This document shows, one piece after another, positions 16,440 to 25,306 of a DNA stretch of 64,000 bases. The position numbers were made by a program, and so were the translations under genes. Numbering within the stretch: position 1 is the stretch's first letter; each line of letters begins with the position of its first letter. Under the pieces are notes generated by a model. The model was not told the origin of the DNA. It searched no databases and worked only from the letters and a program-made list of their open reading frames with translations. This DNA is from Rhizobium binae (GTDB taxonomy: Bacteria; Pseudomonadota; Alphaproteobacteria; Rhizobiales; Rhizobiaceae), in contig NZ_CP071606.1 of assembly GCF_017357225.1 (NCBI RefSeq), positions 310,001 through 374,000 of the forward strand, in the 5' to 3' direction.

Positions 16440-17459
16440 CTATACGGATTGCACCGACGTTCGCTCGACCAGTTTACAGGGCATAACGCGCCTGCTCGGA
16501 CGAGCCTTGTTTCCCGCAACTACGCTATTCAACAAATCCGCCCCTTCCAGACCTAAAGCGTAATAGGGCAAGGCCGCTGTCGTCAGTTCCGGCTTCAGCG
16601 CTAGGGAAACCGTCCGAAAATCGTCAAAGCCGACAATACTGACATCCTCAGGGATGCGCAGACCCAGCGCCATTGTTGCTATGTAGACTTGAATCGTCAT
16701 TTCGTCATTGCCGCTCATGATTGCAGTCGGTCGATCCTTTTGTTGCAGCATCTCAGTCGCAGCGGCAAAAACGTAGTTCTTCTCCGCTCCAACCGGCCCT
16801 TCCATGCCCAGACGGATGCTCAGGTCGCTCTCAGCAAGGCCAAACTCTGCAGCGGTTTTACGGAAGGCATCGAGGCGCAGCTGAGCACCCAACAAGATGG
16901 GATTGAGCCTGATATAGCCGATCTTTCGATGGCCACGGTCAAGCAGATAACGGGTAAGATCCTGCGCGCCTTGGTAGTCATCCGGCTCAATCGACGGCAA
17001 CAGTTCGTTCGTCTGAGGCCTGCAGTTGATCATTACCGTCGGAATCCGGACGTCGCCTGCCTCAGGATCCACGGTGCGACGATACATTGTCACATAAAGA
17101 ACCCCGTCGATCCGATGGGACTGGAACATTTTCCAGATTTCAGCCTCTCTTTTGGACGAGCCACCTGTATTCGCCATGAGGATGGTCTTCCCGTTCGCAT
17201 TGGCCCAATCCTGTATTCCTCGCACGATGTCGACCGAATAGGGCGTGGTAGACACATAATCTGTGATGATGCCGAAGGTGTTGGAGCGGCTCGACCGTAT
17301 GAGGCGCGCAGCCATGTTGGGGATATAGCCAAGATCCCGAATAGCCTTCTCCACCCGCTCCCGTGTTTCCTCCGTCACGTAGGGCTCGCCGTTAATCACT
17401 CGAGAGACTGTCTTATTCGAAACCCCGGCCGCCTTCGCGACGCTGATAATGCTGACCAT
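16440..17459 (-). CDS. LacI-family repressor of the difructose-anhydride/fructan operon
   Basis: The 339-aa regulator has a LacI helix-turn-helix at its start (SIISVAKAAGVSNKTVSRVINGEPYVTEETRERV) with the hinge helix NMAARLIRSSRSNTFGII. A periplasmic-binding-protein-like effector domain follows (KIGYIRLNPILLGAQLRLDAF, AIMSGNDEMTIQVYIATMALGLRIPEDVSIVGFDD). It is transcribed away from the sugar-import operon, and three repeated operator-like sequences lie in the shared 170-bp intergenic region. The effector is probably a fructose-containing disaccharide or its anhydride, inferred from the neighbours. Confidence 0.92.
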   Translation of the reverse strand: MVSIISVAKAAGVSNKTVSRVINGEPYVTEETRERVEKAIRDLGYIPNMAARLIRSSRSNTFGIITDYVSTTPYSVDIVRGIQDWANANGKTILMANTGGSSKREAEIWKMFQSHRIDGVLYVTMYRRTVDPEAGDVRIPTVMINCRPQTNELLPSIEPDDYQGAQDLTRYLLDRGHRKIGYIRLNPILLGAQLRLDAFRKTAAEFGLAESDLSIRLGMEGPVGAEKNYVFAAATEMLQQKDRPTAIMSGNDEMTIQVYIATMALGLRIPEDVSIVGFDDFRTVSLALKPELTTAALPYYALGLEGADLLNSVVAGNKARPSRRVMPCKLVERTSVQSV

Positions 17460-17503
17460 GTCTCGCCGATCTCCTTGCTGGCAACCGTTCTAAACCAGTT
17501 AGC

Positions 17504-17569
17504 TGACAACGTCGACATATTTCTATGACAACGTCGACAATGTGTGTTGACAACGTCGTCATATGGAGA
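17504..17569 (+). promoter_or_regulatory. Three 22-bp operator repeats over the fructan-operon promoter
   Basis: TGACAACGTCG(A/T)CA occurs at 17504, 17526 and 17548, exactly 22 bp apart, so all copies lie on one helix face about every two turns. The third copy, TGACAACGTCGTCA, has TGAC/GTCA arms around a central CG, the symmetry of LacI-family operators. A TTGACA -35 (17547-17552) begins one base before it, and TATGGT at 17571 is a candidate -10 with an 18-bp spacer. Repressor binding would block this promoter. Confidence 0.75.
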
Positions 17570-17629
17570 CTATGGTCCAAGAAAGCAATGGCGCTGTTGC
17601 AAGCGCCCCAGCGAGCAAGGGAGGAATCA

Positions 17630-18889
17630 ATGAGAAATCTGCTTGGTGCCAGCGCGCTTGCGCTCATCTTCATGGCGGTCGCGGCGAAGGCCGAAACCAT
17701 CAACCTTCTTGTCGAAGGCGGCGGCGAGATGCTGCAGAAGGCGGTGGCAGAAAAGTTCACCAGAGAAACCGGCATTGAGGTCAAATTCACTGTCGTTCCC
17801 TATCAGGGCGTGTTCGACAAGTTTTCTGCCGAGATCGCCTCCGGCTCGTCGGCATTCGATGTCGTGACGATCGACGTGGTCTGGAACGCGAAGTTCGCGA
17901 ACCACGTGGAGGATCTCTCACCGCTCTTTACCGACGCGGTGCGCAAGGATCTGCCGCCGGCTTTGCTTGCCGACGCAAAGGCTGGCGACAAAATGATCGG
18001 AATGCCCGCATGGGCGAATGCGGAGATCGTCTTCTATCGCAAGGACCTCTTCGATAAGCCCGAGGAAAAGGAAGCTTTCCAGGCTAAGTACGGGTATCCC
18101 CTCGCGCCGCCGAAAACCTGGCAGCAATGGCGTGACATGGCGAAATTTTTCACGCGCGACACTGACGGCGACGGCAAGGTCGATTTCTGGGGTACTGACA
18201 CCATCGGCACCTTCTCGGAAGAATGGATGGCGCATGTGCTGCAGGCGGGCTCGCCCGGTGTGATCCTTGACAAGGATGGCAATGTCATCATCGACAACGA
18301 GGCGCACAAGAAGGCTCTCGAGTTCTATATCGCGCCGCACTGCGCCGACCATTCGGTTCCTGAAAACGTCAACGAAATCGGCTGGGGCGAGGCGCAAAAT
18401 CTGTTCTATCAGGGCAAGACAGCGATGATGAAATTCTGGGCGCACGCTTACAAGATGACGCCTGAGGATTCCAAGGTCAGCGGCAAAGTCGGCGTCGCTC
18501 CGATGTTGGCCGGTGATGCAGGCATCGCCGCCATTCCGGGTCCTTGGTACAATGTCATTCCTTCGGCATCCCAGCATAAGGATGCGGCGAAAAAGTTCAT
18601 CGCTTTCGCGATCGCCAACAATGGATTAGGCATCGAAGCCAAGCTCGGCCTTGCCGCGACCAACTCGGCCTATAACAGCTACGTCGGCAAATCCGGCTAT
18701 GAGCATTTCAAGCCGCTGCTTGAAACGTTGAGCGCGCCGGCAACCCAAGGCCGACCGATAAACGAAAAATATCAGGAAATCATCGACGAGGCTGTCTTGC
18801 CGGCCGTGCAGCAGGCGCTGACGTGCAAGGCCGACGTGGGAGGAGTGCTCACGGAAGCCAAGGAAACGATCGAGGATATCCTTAACTAG
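17630..18889 (+). CDS. ABC transporter sugar-binding protein (CUT1 type)
   Basis: This 419-aa periplasmic protein has a clear signal peptide (MRNLLGASALALIFMAVAAKAETINLL). The solute-binding family 1 pattern includes FSAEIASGSSAFDVVTIDVVW and IAAIPGPWYNVIPSAS. ATG at 17630 has GGGAGGAA just upstream, so I prefer it to the longer open frame. It is the first gene of the operon behind the LacI operators. The ligand is probably difructose anhydride or a short fructo-oligosaccharide, because the same operon encodes GH91 and GH32 enzymes. A hairpin directly after it would favour its higher expression. Confidence 0.9.
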   Translation: MRNLLGASALALIFMAVAAKAETINLLVEGGGEMLQKAVAEKFTRETGIEVKFTVVPYQGVFDKFSAEIASGSSAFDVVTIDVVWNAKFANHVEDLSPLFTDAVRKDLPPALLADAKAGDKMIGMPAWANAEIVFYRKDLFDKPEEKEAFQAKYGYPLAPPKTWQQWRDMAKFFTRDTDGDGKVDFWGTDTIGTFSEEWMAHVLQAGSPGVILDKDGNVIIDNEAHKKALEFYIAPHCADHSVPENVNEIGWGEAQNLFYQGKTAMMKFWAHAYKMTPEDSKVSGKVGVAPMLAGDAGIAAIPGPWYNVIPSASQHKDAAKKFIAFAIANNGLGIEAKLGLAATNSAYNSYVGKSGYEHFKPLLETLSAPATQGRPINEKYQEIIDEAVLPAVQQALTCKADVGGVLTEAKETIEDILN

Positions 18890-18908
18890 TCCGACTTTTC
18901 CTCAATAT

Positions 18909-18935
18909 CGCGGGAGGTTCGTTGTCACTCCCGCG
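18909..18935 (+). terminator. Attenuator hairpin after the sugar-binding-protein gene
   Basis: CGCGGGAG (18909-18916) pairs with CTCCCGCG (18928-18935), an 8-bp GC-rich stem with an 11-nt loop. There is no U-tract. In ABC operons such hairpins stabilise the upstream binding-protein mRNA or reduce read-through to the permeases. Confidence 0.6.
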
Positions 18936-18957
18936 CCATCAGCCTTCGGAGGCGAAC

Positions 18958-19839
18958 ATGTCGGATGAAGACCGATTTGTGCTCTGCATGCTCGCGCCCG
19001 CGGTTGCGATCCTCGGCTTGTTGGTCGCCTACCCCGTGGGACTGCTGATCTTCGATTCCTTCTTCAAGGTCGAAACGATCACGCCTCACATCCGCGAATG
19101 GGTTGGAGTGCAAAATTATGTCGATGCCTTGACCTCGAAGCGCGTTGCGGAAAGCGCTTTGCGGACGCTTCAGTATTCGGTCTTCGCACTCTTCTTCGAG
19201 TTCACCTTCGGCTTCTGCGCCGCACTGTTGTTCTCGGCCATGGTGGGCCAATCGCGCTGGCACCGCACAATCTTTGCTCTGCCGCTGATGGTGCCGCCGA
19301 TCGTCGCCGGCCTGCTATGGCGGTTCCTGCTGGTCGGCAATATCGGCATCCTGAATTACGGGCTGGTTCGCCTGGGGTTGATCAGCGACCCCAACGAGAT
19401 TGCGTGGCTCTCCAGCGAGAATATCGTCATATATTCAGTATCCTTCGCCGACATATGGCTGACGACCTCCTTTGTCGCGCTCATCTCCTATGCCGGGTTG
19501 ACGAACATCCCCAGGGACCTTCTCGAGGCGGCCCGGATCGATGGGGCGAACGCGCTCAAGCGGTTCTGGCATGTCACCCTGCCGCTGATGCGGCCGGTCA
19601 TTGCCGTCGTGGTCATCGTGCGGGGCGTGGACGCCGCCAAGACGTTCGATCTGATCTGGATCCAGACGCAGGGCGGTCCCCGCCATGCCTCGGAAGTGTT
19701 CTCGATGAACATCTATCAGCGCATGGTTCGGTTTGGCGATCTCGGCGAGGCATCCGCATCCGGCACGCTCTTCCTCCTCGTCATGATGCTTCTGGCCGGC
19801 ATCGCCTATTGGAAGATATGGAGGCCCGCCCATGCATAG
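18958..19839 (+). CDS. ABC sugar transporter permease (MalF/UgpA type)
   Basis: The 293-aa inner-membrane protein has six predicted helices, starting with FVLCMLAPAVAILGLLVAYPVGLLIF. It carries the cytoplasmic EAA loop (LLEAARIDGANALKRFWHVTLPLMRP) that docks to the ATPase. I use ATG 18958, preceded by GGAGG, rather than the TTG at 18922. It overlaps the next permease by 8 bp. It forms the membrane channel with that partner in the fructan-type importer. Confidence 0.9.
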   Translation: MSDEDRFVLCMLAPAVAILGLLVAYPVGLLIFDSFFKVETITPHIREWVGVQNYVDALTSKRVAESALRTLQYSVFALFFEFTFGFCAALLFSAMVGQSRWHRTIFALPLMVPPIVAGLLWRFLLVGNIGILNYGLVRLGLISDPNEIAWLSSENIVIYSVSFADIWLTTSFVALISYAGLTNIPRDLLEAARIDGANALKRFWHVTLPLMRPVIAVVVIVRGVDAAKTFDLIWIQTQGGPRHASEVFSMNIYQRMVRFGDLGEASASGTLFLLVMMLLAGIAYWKIWRPAHA

Positions 19840-20668
19840 AGCGCCTCGCCTCAATACCAGCGGAGTCCTGATCAACGCCGCGGCCTTAGTGATCGTGCTG
19901 TCCTACGCGCTCCCTTACATCTATTTGCTGATGACCTCGATCAAGCCGGCGGCAGACGTCCAGCAGATTCCGCCGAGCTTCTTTCCCGCTGTCATATCGT
20001 TCGAGAATTTTCGGGAAGTCTTACAATCGTCGACGCTGCCGAAGGCTTTCGTCAACTCCCTCACGGTAGCGGTGCTGACGACTGCGCTCTCGCTGCTGGT
20101 GGCGGTGCCGGCCGCCTACGTTGCCACTCAGTATCGCCGCCGGATCACGACACTTTTCCTGCTCTTTGCTTTGGTCACCCGCATGGTGCCGTCGGTGTCG
20201 CTGGGCGTGCCGCTGTTCCAACTTTTGAAGTCCATGGCTCTGCTTGACAGCATTCCAGGGCTGATTCTCGCACACACTTCGGCGGCTGTGCCACTGGCGC
20301 TATTGCTGATGTCGGCATTTTTCGAAGGTGTGCCCAAGGAACTCGAAGAAGCTGCCCGCATGGATGGCTGCACACGATTCCAAGCCTTTCGGAAAATCAT
20401 TCTTCCTGTGATGATCGGCGGAATTGCCGTCACTGCGCTCTTCACCTTCATCACCAGCTGGAACGAATTCCTCTATGCATTGCTGCTGACGTCGGAAGCG
20501 ACCAAGACGGCACCTATCGTTATTGCCGAATACAATTCGGTCTACGGGCTTGCGTGGGGCGCGATGACGGCCGCCGCGGTGCTCTATTCGCTGCCCGTCA
20601 TCATCGTAACGCTCGCACTTCAAAAACAGATCGTCGGCGGACTGACGTTCGGCGCTGTGAAGGGATGA
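19832..20668 (+). CDS. ABC sugar transporter permease (MalG/UgpE type)
   Basis: This 278-aa partner permease shows the CUT1 MalG features. They are an N-terminal helix ending in YLLMTSIKP, the EAA loop ELEEAARMDGCTRFQAFRKIILPVM, and a C-terminal membrane helix followed by KQIVGGLTFGAVKG, the canonical end of MalG-like proteins. It overlaps the preceding permease by 8 bp and is followed 10 bp later by the ATPase gene. Confidence 0.92.
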   Translation: MHRAPRLNTSGVLINAAALVIVLSYALPYIYLLMTSIKPAADVQQIPPSFFPAVISFENFREVLQSSTLPKAFVNSLTVAVLTTALSLLVAVPAAYVATQYRRRITTLFLLFALVTRMVPSVSLGVPLFQLLKSMALLDSIPGLILAHTSAAVPLALLLMSAFFEGVPKELEEAARMDGCTRFQAFRKIILPVMIGGIAVTALFTFITSWNEFLYALLLTSEATKTAPIVIAEYNSVYGLAWGAMTAAAVLYSLPVIIVTLALQKQIVGGLTFGAVKG

Positions 20669-20678
20669 GGAGACCAGC

Positions 20679-21821
20679 ATGGCCGGTGTAGAACTGCGCA
20701 ATATCAACAAGATCTACGGAAACAGCTTTCACGCTTTGCATGATCTCAACTTCGACATCAAGGACGGTGAGTTCATGGTGTTTGTCGGTCCCTCGGGATG
20801 TGGGAAGTCGACAGCACTCAGAATGATCGCAGGCCTGGAGAGCATTTCCGGCGGTGAACTCAAGATCGGAGACCAGATCGTAAACGACGTAGATCCCAAA
20901 GACCGCGACATTGCCATGGTCTTCCAATCCTACGCGCTCTATCCGCATAAGACGGTGCGCGAAAACATCGCCTTTCCCTTGCTGATGGCCGGACTGCCCA
21001 AGGCTGAGATCGACAGCCGAGTGAACGAGGCGGCGCGCATTCTCGAACTGACGACACTGCTCGACCGTAAGCCGGCACTGCTCTCCGGCGGGCAGCGCCA
21101 GCGCGTTGCCATGGGACGAGCGATCGTCCGCAAGCCGGCAGCCTTCCTGATGGATGAACCATTGTCGAACCTCGATGCCAAGCTGCGCGTGCAGATGCGG
21201 GCCGAGATTGCCAGCCTGCAAAGAAAATTGAATGTCACCACGATCTATGTGACCCACGACCAGGTCGAGGCGATGACGATGGGTGATCGCGTCGCTGTCA
21301 TGAAAGGCGGCGTGCTGCAGCAAGTCGACACGCCGCAAAACCTGTACGACCGCCCTGACAACGTCTTTGTTGCCGCCTTTATCGGATCGCCCTCGATGAA
21401 CTTGTACGAGGCCGTTCTGAATGGCAGGACTCTGACCCTGGGCAGCAACAGTTTTGAAATCCCTGGCCGGGTTTTCGAATATCGCCCCTCGCTCAAAGGT
21501 GCGTCCAACCGTCGGGTCATCGTCGGTATCCGGCCGGAGCACATGAACGACGCCGCAATCCGACCTTCTTCGGCCGAGATCTCGGTCTCGGTCACTCTTG
21601 TCGAGGCGCTGGGTTCTGAATCCATGGTGCATGTGAATATCGACGCACCTTGGGTGGATGCCGGCGATCCGGATGCCATCGCCGACATCGGCAACGATAA
21701 AACTGCTGTCGCCCGGTTCTCTCCGAAGAGCACAGTCCGCGCCGGTGACATCGCGCGCCTCGCTGTCGATGCAGAAGAACTTCACTTCTTTAGACCGGAC
21801 ACCCGCACCAGCATCTGGTGA
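20679..21821 (+). CDS. ABC transporter ATPase (MalK/UgpC family)
   Basis: This 380-aa CUT1-type ATPase has Walker A GPSGCGKST, the Q-loop in MVFQSYALYPHKTV, signature LSGGQRQRVAMGRA, Walker B AFLMDEPLSNLDAKL and switch His in YVTHDQVEAM. A C-terminal TOBE-like regulatory domain follows (VIVGIRPEHMNDA). It energises import by the two permeases upstream. ATG 20679 follows a GATGAGGAGA leader. Being dedicated to this operon, it is unlikely to be shared. Confidence 0.93.
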   Translation: MAGVELRNINKIYGNSFHALHDLNFDIKDGEFMVFVGPSGCGKSTALRMIAGLESISGGELKIGDQIVNDVDPKDRDIAMVFQSYALYPHKTVRENIAFPLLMAGLPKAEIDSRVNEAARILELTTLLDRKPALLSGGQRQRVAMGRAIVRKPAAFLMDEPLSNLDAKLRVQMRAEIASLQRKLNVTTIYVTHDQVEAMTMGDRVAVMKGGVLQQVDTPQNLYDRPDNVFVAAFIGSPSMNLYEAVLNGRTLTLGSNSFEIPGRVFEYRPSLKGASNRRVIVGIRPEHMNDAAIRPSSAEISVSVTLVEALGSESMVHVNIDAPWVDAGDPDAIADIGNDKTAVARFSPKSTVRAGDIARLAVDAEELHFFRPDTRTSIW

Positions 21822-21913
21822 TCAAACATAGAGCTGCTTGAACGCATTTGCCCAGGCGCCCAGCGAGCATCAAGCCAATCAAGGACATCATTACTCTCGC
21901 TGTGGAGTGAGAA

Positions 21914-23287
21914 ATGTCCGAGGAGATATCAACAATGGCGAGCGAAAACTGTTTCGACGTAACGAAGTACCCTGCAGGAAATCCCTATGAGGATATTGGA
22001 GCGGTCATCAACAGCATCATTGCGGATATCAAAAGCGGGCAACCGGTATCCGATCTGAATGACGGCGGAAAACCTGGAGCGGTTATTTATATACCGCCCG
22101 GCGATTACCGACTTGTCACCCAAGTCGTTATCGACGTCAGCTATCTTAAGATTGTGGGCTCCGGGCATGGTTTTACGTCTTCGAGCATCCGTTTCAACGT
22201 ACCCGCAAACGAACTGAGACACTGGCATGAAGTGTGGCCCGGCGGAAGTCGGGTACTTGTAGATACAACTCCTGAGGCCGCCGACGGTGAGGCCGCAGGA
22301 GCCGCGTTTTATGTTAAGCGCGCCGGAAATCCTCGGATAAGTTCCGTGGAGTTTGCTGACTTCTGCATCGACGGCCTGCACTTTATTGACGATGGTTCGG
22401 GGCAATATGACGCAGAAAATTCCTACAAGAACGGCAAAACAGGAATCTATGTAGGCAGCGCCAATGACTCATTCCGGATAACGGGGATGGGTCTTATCTA
22501 TCTGGAGCATGGAGTTACGGTTCGTGATGCAGATGCGCTCGCGATCGATAACAATTTCATTGCCGAGTGCGGCAACTGTATTGAATTGAAAGGCATGGGG
22601 CAGGCGTCAAGAATAGCGAATAATTTCGTTGGAGCCGGCTACAGGGGCCATTCCATATTCGCGGAAAACTATGGGGGCGTTCTGATATCCTCAAACAACG
22701 TATTCCCTCGAGGAGCCAGCAGCATCTATTTTTCCGGCGTCGTCCGTTCCGCAGTCACAGGAAATAGATTCCACTCCTTTTATCCCGGGATGCTGGTTCT
22801 TGCCGACAACTGCTGCGAGAATTTGGTCTCCTCAAATCACCTTTTGCGAGACCGCGAACCATGGGCGCCCATGCAGAAATACGACAATGGGCTGGATGAT
22901 CTATACGGACTTTTGCGAATTGACGGGAGCAACAACTCGGTGATCGCAAACCACATCTCGGAAACGATTGATACTCAGTATATCAAGCCTATCGCTGCAA
23001 AGCCTGTGATTATCAACTTGGTTTCCGGTAGCGGAAATTACATAGCCAATAATCACATTGTGGCCACGACTGAAAAATCGCAAAGCAGCGACGCACCAGA
23101 AAGTGCCTGCTTTTCGACGCAGGTGGGCGCATTGCTTTCTACGAGCAATTTAGCGACGCTCGAAGTAACGGCAATAAAGGTCCAAAAAGATTCTGTGCGG
23201 AACACGGTACTCGATTCAGGCAGTGACGAACAGGTCCAGTTGGACAGAACAATGAATGCGTTCCGGGCAACGCCAGTTATAGGATAG
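21914..23287 (+). CDS. GH91 enzyme, probable intracellular difructose anhydride hydrolase
   Basis: The 457-aa right-handed beta-helix protein matches the inulin fructotransferase/DFA III hydrolase family along its length: YEDIGAVINSIIADIK, GAVIYIPPGDYRL, DVSYLKIVGSGHGFTS, NNFIAECGNCIEL, RFHSFYPGMLVL, NGLDDLYGL. Asp207 and Glu218 sit in DADALAIDNNFIAEC. As I recall, the catalytic pair of the Arthrobacter DFA III hydrolase also carries these numbers. There is no signal peptide, unlike secreted inulin fructotransferases. With an importer upstream and a GH32 downstream, hydrolysis of imported difructose anhydride to inulobiose is the likeliest role. The reverse cyclising activity cannot be excluded. 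Confidence 0.82.
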   Translation: MSEEISTMASENCFDVTKYPAGNPYEDIGAVINSIIADIKSGQPVSDLNDGGKPGAVIYIPPGDYRLVTQVVIDVSYLKIVGSGHGFTSSSIRFNVPANELRHWHEVWPGGSRVLVDTTPEAADGEAAGAAFYVKRAGNPRISSVEFADFCIDGLHFIDDGSGQYDAENSYKNGKTGIYVGSANDSFRITGMGLIYLEHGVTVRDADALAIDNNFIAECGNCIELKGMGQASRIANNFVGAGYRGHSIFAENYGGVLISSNNVFPRGASSIYFSGVVRSAVTGNRFHSFYPGMLVLADNCCENLVSSNHLLRDREPWAPMQKYDNGLDDLYGLLRIDGSNNSVIANHISETIDTQYIKPIAAKPVIINLVSGSGNYIANNHIVATTEKSQSSDAPESACFSTQVGALLSTSNLATLEVTAIKVQKDSVRNTVLDSGSDEQVQLDRTMNAFRATPVIG

Positions 23288-23471
23288 CCATAGCGGCTCC
23301 CGCGCTCATATCGCCGACCTCGGACTGAACGCGACGGTTCCTAATCCTCGATCGGACGCTAAGCGAAAAAAGAAGACCTGAAATGCCACCTCGTCACTGG
23401 CCGCGGCCGGGATAGCGACCGTGCGCCCGGGCGGTATCGGGTCGGGACCATTCACTTTCTGGAGGAACAGG

Positions 23472-25160
23472 ATGCGACGGCAGAAAATGCGATTGGCGCT
23501 TGGGACGCGCGTTGAATTCTGGGCGACATCGAAGGAACCGAACTCGGACGAATTCCAATTTCGCGTTCTGCAGGGTGACCAGCTCTTGTGGGGGGTGAAA
23601 CGCTTTTCCGAGTTTTCGGAATTTTACAGCTACCATCATCGTGAAGCGGGCGATGTGGAATTCGAATGGGATGAAGGCAGAACAGAATTCACTTGGGCCT
23701 ATGCTTACGATCCACGGTCAGTCTCGAAGACCGGAATCACTGTTTTGGAATTCGGGGAACGATTGGTGGAGCGCACCGGATCCGAAATCGACGGCTGGTG
23801 CGCGGCCGACACGCAACGGCCGCGCCTGCACTTCTCACCAGTGAGAGGCTGGATGAACGATCCCAACGGGTTGTGCAAGGTTGGCGATGTCTGGCATCTG
23901 TTCTACCAGTTCCACCCCGGCGGCACGGATTGGGGGCCGATGCATTGGGGGCATGCGACCAGCCTCGACCTGTGCGCGTGGCTTCATATGCCGGTCTTCT
24001 TGCGACCGGAACAGAACCTCGCTCGACTCGGTGCGACTGGTGGCGCGTTCTCGGGAAGCGCGTTTCGGGATCGGGACGGAAAGATAAAGTTCTATTACAC
24101 GGAGCGCTTGCCCGCCTACGATCTCTTCGCAAATTATCGCGAAGTCCAGAAGATCGCCGAACCCGGCCGCGACCTCATCAATGCCGAGCGAATCACGACC
24201 GTGCTGGAGATCCGTCCGGAAGGCGTGAAGCATGATTTCCGAGACCCTAAAGTCTGGTGGGACGAAGCAGCCAACGCCTATCGCATGATCCTTGGTGCAT
24301 CAATGTATGGCGATCCCGCGGTGCTGCTATATGGCTCCGATGATGGACTAGAATGGCAATATCTGGGGCTACTTTACCGCGCGCCGGTCAATTTCCGCGA
24401 AGAAGGCGCCCGCGCAGTGGAATGCCCAGACTTCTTTCTGCTGGAGGACAAGTGGGTTTTGGTTATGGGCTTTGTGGGCCATATCGAAGCAGCGACAAGG
24501 CGCCACAACCTCCTCTACGCCCTGATCGGCGAGTTTATCAACGATCGCTTTGTGCCCGATACGCCCGAGCTGCAACTGCTGGATTTCGGGACTGACTATT
24601 ACGCGATGCAGAGTTTCGAAGCAGAAGGGCGACAGATCGCCTTTGCATGGCTTTTCAACTGGGAATACCGCAAGCCGGACGGTTCAGCTTATTCCGGCGA
24701 AATGTCCTTGCCCCGCGTTCTAAGTCTTAGCGAAGACAAGAAGAAGATCTGCATGCTGCCGGCGATCGAGGTCGACGAGCACTATGTCGCCATCCCTCTC
24801 GCCATGGACCAAAGCGGCGGTTACTCACTCCCCGGCCGTCCGATCGAGATCCGACTTTCCGGGTCGCTGCAGGACAGCAAGCTTGTCGCGACGACGGGCG
24901 GCGAACTTGCTTTCGAGGTGGGCGTCGTCGACGACATCCTCTCGATCCGGCTCGCCCAGGACGATGGCTCGATCGAATACGTGGCGGAGCTTGGCAGCGG
25001 GCAGGATCTTCGTCTGTTTCATGACTGCGGAATCGTCGAGATATTCGCCGATGGCGGTGCGGTTTGTGGAACCCGCCGCGGCTACGTGAATATAGAGCCC
25101 GATCGACTGGAAATCACATCCTCTGCACGAGTAGAGGTATTTGAAAGGAATCCGGAATGA
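23472..25160 (+). CDS. GH32 beta-fructosidase with extra N-terminal domain
   Basis: This 562-aa glycoside hydrolase has the GH32 signature WMNDPNG (127-133, nucleophile Asp130), RDP (257-259) and EC (Glu317-Cys318, acid/base). A C-terminal beta-sandwich ends in FHDCGIVEIFADGGAVCGTRR. About 120 residues precede the catalytic domain. They contain no signal peptide and may be an additional beta-sandwich, as in some cytoplasmic sucrose/inulobiose hydrolases. ATG 23472 has GGAGGA at an ideal distance. Its likely role is to release fructose from inulobiose or sucrose-like products of the GH91 step. Confidence 0.88.
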   Translation: MRRQKMRLALGTRVEFWATSKEPNSDEFQFRVLQGDQLLWGVKRFSEFSEFYSYHHREAGDVEFEWDEGRTEFTWAYAYDPRSVSKTGITVLEFGERLVERTGSEIDGWCAADTQRPRLHFSPVRGWMNDPNGLCKVGDVWHLFYQFHPGGTDWGPMHWGHATSLDLCAWLHMPVFLRPEQNLARLGATGGAFSGSAFRDRDGKIKFYYTERLPAYDLFANYREVQKIAEPGRDLINAERITTVLEIRPEGVKHDFRDPKVWWDEAANAYRMILGASMYGDPAVLLYGSDDGLEWQYLGLLYRAPVNFREEGARAVECPDFFLLEDKWVLVMGFVGHIEAATRRHNLLYALIGEFINDRFVPDTPELQLLDFGTDYYAMQSFEAEGRQIAFAWLFNWEYRKPDGSAYSGEMSLPRVLSLSEDKKKICMLPAIEVDEHYVAIPLAMDQSGGYSLPGRPIEIRLSGSLQDSKLVATTGGELAFEVGVVDDILSIRLAQDDGSIEYVAELGSGQDLRLFHDCGIVEIFADGGAVCGTRRGYVNIEPDRLEITSSARVEVFERNPE

Positions 25161-25306
25161 TTCTTTCCTGTGGGCGAAGCAATGGTCGATATGCTTCCTG
25201 CGTCAACGGGCGGGTCCGTCCTCGGCGGATTGCGGCATAGCTTCCGCCGAACTGCGGGACCGTTGCCTCTTGAAAGCTTGCGATAGCGGGGCCGATTGCT
25301 CGAACT

